A model generated the notes under the pieces. It was given only the letters and a program-made list of their open reading frames with translations. It was not told the origin of the DNA and did no database searches. A stretch of 64,000 nucleotides of DNA, from the NCBI GenBank assembly GCA_950075865.1, contig CATMVA010000008.1, forward strand, positions 1 to 64,000, written 5' to 3'. This document shows positions 61,610-64,000 of the stretch, in pieces (within the stretch, counting starts at the first letter, position 1; each line of letters starts with the position of its first letter). A program made the position numbers and the translations under genes. The DNA comes from an uncultured Oscillospiraceae bacterium. Its GTDB lineage: Bacteria; Bacillota; Clostridia; Oscillospirales; Oscillospiraceae.

Positions 61610-61845
61610 AGCTCCAACTCCTCCATGGGTTCCTCGATGGGACTGCCGTCGGGGCCGGGGAGGAGCTTGGTCACCTTCTGCTCAGCCTGGTCCAGGGCTT
61701 TGGCGCACTGCTTCATGAGGGCGGCTCCCTCCTCAAAGAGGGTAAGGGCCTCCTCCAGGGGGGTATCCCCCTTCTCCAGGGCGGCGACGATGGCTTCCAG
61801 GCGGGCCATGGCCGCCTCAAAGGTGGGCTGCTTTTTCGTGGGCAT
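61606..61845 (-). CDS. xseB: exodeoxyribonuclease VII small subunit
   Basis: 79 residues forming the two-helix XseB fold: TFEAAMARLEAIVAALEKGD, then PLEEALTLFEEGAALMKQC. The acidic tail follows LLPGPDGSPI. The ATG at 61845 behind AAAGGAG is preferred over the GTG nine bases earlier. Confidence 0.94.
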   Translation of the reverse strand: MPTKKQPTFEAAMARLEAIVAALEKGDTPLEEALTLFEEGAALMKQCAKALDQAEQKVTKLLPGPDGSPIEEPMEELEL

Positions 61846-61876
61846 GGGAGTCACTCCTTTGTCAGGTTAAGAACGG

Positions 61877-63067
61877 TCAAAGGTCTGCGGTGCAGCCTAC
61901 CGTGCCGTCCGAGAGGGTCAGGGTCAGGCGGTCGCCGGGGGACACATCCCCCACCGACTTCACAAGGCCGTGGGGACCTCTGGCCACCGTATAGCCCCGG
62001 GAGAGGACCTTCAGGGGGCTGAGGGCGTCCAGGGAGGCGCACAGGCGGGCGAAGTTCTCCCGGTCCCGTGCGGTGCGGACGGTGAGGCTGTGGGTGAGGC
62101 GCTCCCCCTGGCGGTCCAGGCGGGCGCGGCGGTCCTCCACCCAGGCCATGGGGTTTTGGAGCAGACGGCAGGCGGACAAGCGGTCCAGGCACTGTCGCTC
62201 ATACTGGACACGGCGGTCCATGGCTTTGGCCATACGGGCGCTCAGGTGGGAAAGGCGGGCATACTGCTCGCTCTGGTCGGGGACGGCCAGTTCGGCGCCG
62301 TTGGAGGGGGTGGCCGCCCGGAGGTCGGCGACGTAGTCGGCGATGGTCACGTCGGGCTCGTGGCCCACGGCAGAGATCACAGGGATGGCCGAGGCGTAGA
62401 TGGCGCGGGCCACCCGTTCGTCATTGAAGCACCAGAGGTCCTCCATGGAGCCGCCGCCCCGGCCGGTGATGATGAGGTCGGCGCATTTTCGGGCGTTGAC
62501 CCAGGAGATCGCCCCGGCGATCTCGGCAGGGGCCTCGCCCCCCTGGACACGGCAGGGCACCACGTAGATCCGAGCCATGGGCCAGCGGGCGTTCAGGATG
62601 CGGAGCATGTCCCGTACGGCCGCCCCCGCCGGAGAGGTGACCAGGGCGATGCGGCCGGGAAATTTGGGGATGGGCTTTTTGTGGTCCCCGTCAAAAAGGC
62701 CCTGGGCCGAGAGACGGGCCTTCAGCTCCTCGAAGGCGGCGTGAAGATCCCCCACCCCGTCGGGGGTGAGGGTGGAGACGTAGAGCTGATAGACGCCGTC
62801 CCGGGGATAGGCGCTCACCCGGCCGAAGGCCAGGACCTTCATGCCGTTCTGGGGACGGAAGCGGAGGGAGACGGCCTCCCGCCGGAACATGACGCAGCGG
62901 ATGGCTCCGGCCTCATCCTTCAGGGAGAAGTAATGGTGTCCCGAGGGGTAGAGCTTGTAGTTGGAGAGCTCCCCCCGGACAAAAAGGGCACCCAGACCGG
63001 GATCGGCCTCCAGAAGGTCCCGGATATGCTCGTTGACCTGGGTGACTGAATAGACGGGATACCTCAC
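61877..63067 (-). CDS. xseA: exodeoxyribonuclease VII large subunit
   Basis: 396-residue nuclease subunit. The N-terminal OB fold (YSVTQVNEHIRDLLEADPGL, VRGELSNYKLYPSGHHYFSLKD) is followed by the catalytic domain with ALVTSPAGAAVRDMLRIL, ITGRGGGSMEDLWCFNDE and PVISAVGHEPDVTIADYVADLRAATPS. A coiled-coil region and short C-terminal domain close it. Works with XseB on single-stranded DNA ends. Confidence 0.95.
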   Translation of the reverse strand: MRYPVYSVTQVNEHIRDLLEADPGLGALFVRGELSNYKLYPSGHHYFSLKDEAGAIRCVMFRREAVSLRFRPQNGMKVLAFGRVSAYPRDGVYQLYVSTLTPDGVGDLHAAFEELKARLSAQGLFDGDHKKPIPKFPGRIALVTSPAGAAVRDMLRILNARWPMARIYVVPCRVQGGEAPAEIAGAISWVNARKCADLIITGRGGGSMEDLWCFNDERVARAIYASAIPVISAVGHEPDVTIADYVADLRAATPSNGAELAVPDQSEQYARLSHLSARMAKAMDRRVQYERQCLDRLSACRLLQNPMAWVEDRRARLDRQGERLTHSLTVRTARDRENFARLCASLDALSPLKVLSRGYTVARGPHGLVKSVGDVSPGDRLTLTLSDGTVGCTADL

Positions 63068-63073
63068 CGTTTC

Positions 63074-63256
63074 TTACTCTTTTCCGTCGGGGATCTCGTC
63101 CTCGTCCCAGAGCTTTTTGGCCAGATCCTGGCCCAGCTCGGTGATGGCTTCCCGGACGGCCTTCCTCACGGCCAGCTTGACCACGAGGTAGAGTCCGGCG
63201 AAAAGCAGCAGGACCACAGCGAGGGCAATGAGCCAGTTTGTCAGCAGTTGAGGCAT
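63074..63256 (-). CDS. small single-helix membrane protein
   Basis: 60 residues: MPQLLTNWLI, then a single hydrophobic helix (about 8-28, LAVVLLLFAGLYLVV) and a charged tail ending EDEIPDGKE. The ATG at 63256 follows AAAGGAGAGATCCCT. It sits between the TsaD-like gene and xseA in the same transcript. No function can be assigned. Confidence 0.75.
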   Translation of the reverse strand: MPQLLTNWLIALAVVLLLFAGLYLVVKLAVRKAVREAITELGQDLAKKLWDEDEIPDGKE

Positions 63257-63269
63257 AGGGATCTCTCCT

Positions 63270-64000
63270 TTATGTTTGATTGGCCAGACGATGGGCCAGA
63301 ACGGCCACCCCCATGGCATTATCGGTGGAATACTGAGGCTGGGCGAAGATGGCCTGGCAGGATCCAGCAAGCACGTACCGGAGCCGGGAATTGGAGGCCA
63401 CGCCTCCCGAGCACAGGAGGGGCAGGCCGGGGTAACGGTTCTGGGCCTCCACGGTGGCCCGGCGGATCAGGTCGGAGACCGTATTCAGGACGAAGCGGGC
63501 AACAACCGAAGGGTCCTTCCCCCGGCCAAAGAGGGCTGTGACCTGGTTCTCCATGCCCGAGAGGGAAAACTCCAGGCCGCTGAGTCTGACCCGAAAGGGC
63601 TCGATGGGTGTTTCGCACCGTTGGGAAAGCTCGTCCAGGGCCTTTCCGGCCGGGAAGCCGAGGCCCAGCATCACTCCGGCACGGTCGATGAGCTGGCCCG
63701 CCGAGATATCGGCGGTGCCGCCGACGCGACGGGCATTTACATTCACTCCGTCAGGCTCCACATGCAGAAGCTCGGTGGTGCCCCCGGAAAGGTGCCAGGC
63801 CAGAAAGGGAACGTCCAGCAAATCCATACGTCCCGCCGACCAAGCCGCGGCAGCCAGGTGGCCCTGCTGGTGGGAGACGGCGAAAAAGGGGACATTCAGG
63901 GTATGGGCCAGACTGCAGCCCAGGCTCTCCCCTGCCAGGAAGCAGGGCATATAGGAGCCCTCCACCGCCCGGGGACGGGTGGAGGCGCACACCGCCTCTA
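63270..64000 (-). CDS. TsaD/Gcp-like (peptidase M22) protein, 5' end outside the window
   Basis: The visible 243 codons enter from the right edge in frame (...EAVCASTRPRAVEGSYMP). The family metal motif reads VSHQQGHLAAA, and the ATP-binding HLSGGTTELLHV, DRAGVMLGLGFPAGKALDEL and CSGGVASNSRLR are all present. TsaD makes the t6A tRNA modification, but clostridia often carry a second, diverged copy near xseA, and HQQGH instead of HMEGH points to that paralog. The GTG the track uses as a start is internal. Confidence 0.85.
   Translation of the reverse strand, partial: EAVCASTRPRAVEGSYMPCFLAGESLGCSLAHTLNVPFFAVSHQQGHLAAAAWSAGRMDLLDVPFLAWHLSGGTTELLHVEPDGVNVNARRVGGTADISAGQLIDRAGVMLGLGFPAGKALDELSQRCETPIEPFRVRLSGLEFSLSGMENQVTALFGRGKDPSVVARFVLNTVSDLIRRATVEAQNRYPGLPLLCSGGVASNSRLRYVLAGSCQAIFAQPQYSTDNAMGVAVLAHRLANQT

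Overview
The window looks like a high-GC chromosome segment from a spore-forming gut Clostridium-class bacterium, most likely Oscillospiraceae (Flavonifractor/Pseudoflavonifractor/Lawsonibacter-like). Reasons seen in the sequence: the Firmicutes blocks rapZ-yvcK-whiA and xseA-xseB-ispA-dxs-tlyA-nadK-argR-recN, low-GC-type promoters and purine-rich Shine-Dalgarno sites in a GC-rich genome, several anaerobic flavo-iron-sulfur enzymes, and PTS and Liv-type transporters. The genus is inference; no rRNA gene is present. Most long ORFs in the supplied track are antisense shadows caused by high GC.

Region 1 (1-13.1 kb): a ZIP metal transporter with a metal-repressor-like operator, then a sugar/flavoenzyme island. 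A PRD/EIIA-domain regulator and one old-yellow-enzyme (OYE)/2,4-dienoyl-CoA-reductase-like flavoenzyme run left. A divergent operon carries lactose/cellobiose-type PTS EIIA, EIIB and EIIC, two small unknown proteins, a second flavoenzyme, a GH1 6-phospho-beta-glucosidase and a third flavoenzyme. The best reading is uptake and phosphorylation of a beta-glucoside, hydrolysis, and reduction of the released aglycone. This is the strongest candidate for an undescribed system here.

Region 2 (13.2-20 kb): an L-xylulose module, with L-xylulokinase, L-xylulose-5-P 3-epimerase and L-ribulose-5-P 4-epimerase, together with a cysteine-desulfidase-like protein, an FG-GAP propeller-like protein and an unknown gene. 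Region 3 (20-27.4 kb): a GntR-controlled operon with a complete Liv-type ABC transporter plus a Gfo/Idh dehydrogenase and a uroporphyrinogen-decarboxylase-like enzyme.

Region 4 (27.5-42.4 kb) is accessory: a UvrA2-like ATPase; an exported LysM-FMN-FAD reductase facing a LysR regulator; a carboxymuconolactone-decarboxylase/SDR chimeric relic; a MerR-aldo/keto reductase pair; an iron-sulfur flavoprotein; a LysR-altronate dehydratase-membrane hydrolase group; tRNA-Pro with a tRNA-like remnant next to it; a cysteine-rich protein; and gene debris that includes a frameshifted FMN-binding domain.

Region 5 (42.4-64 kb) is mostly housekeeping, all on the minus strand: acyltransferase, AbrB-like switch, cardiolipin synthase, dnaE, whiA, yvcK, rapZ, murB, recN, argR, nadK, tlyA, dxs, a YuiD-like membrane protein, ispA, xseB, xseA, a small membrane protein and a TsaD-like protein cut by the window end. 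This block is interrupted between nadK and tlyA by an insert of strong hairpins and a divergent Xre/small-protein pair whose two operators each sit inside one of two opposed promoters.
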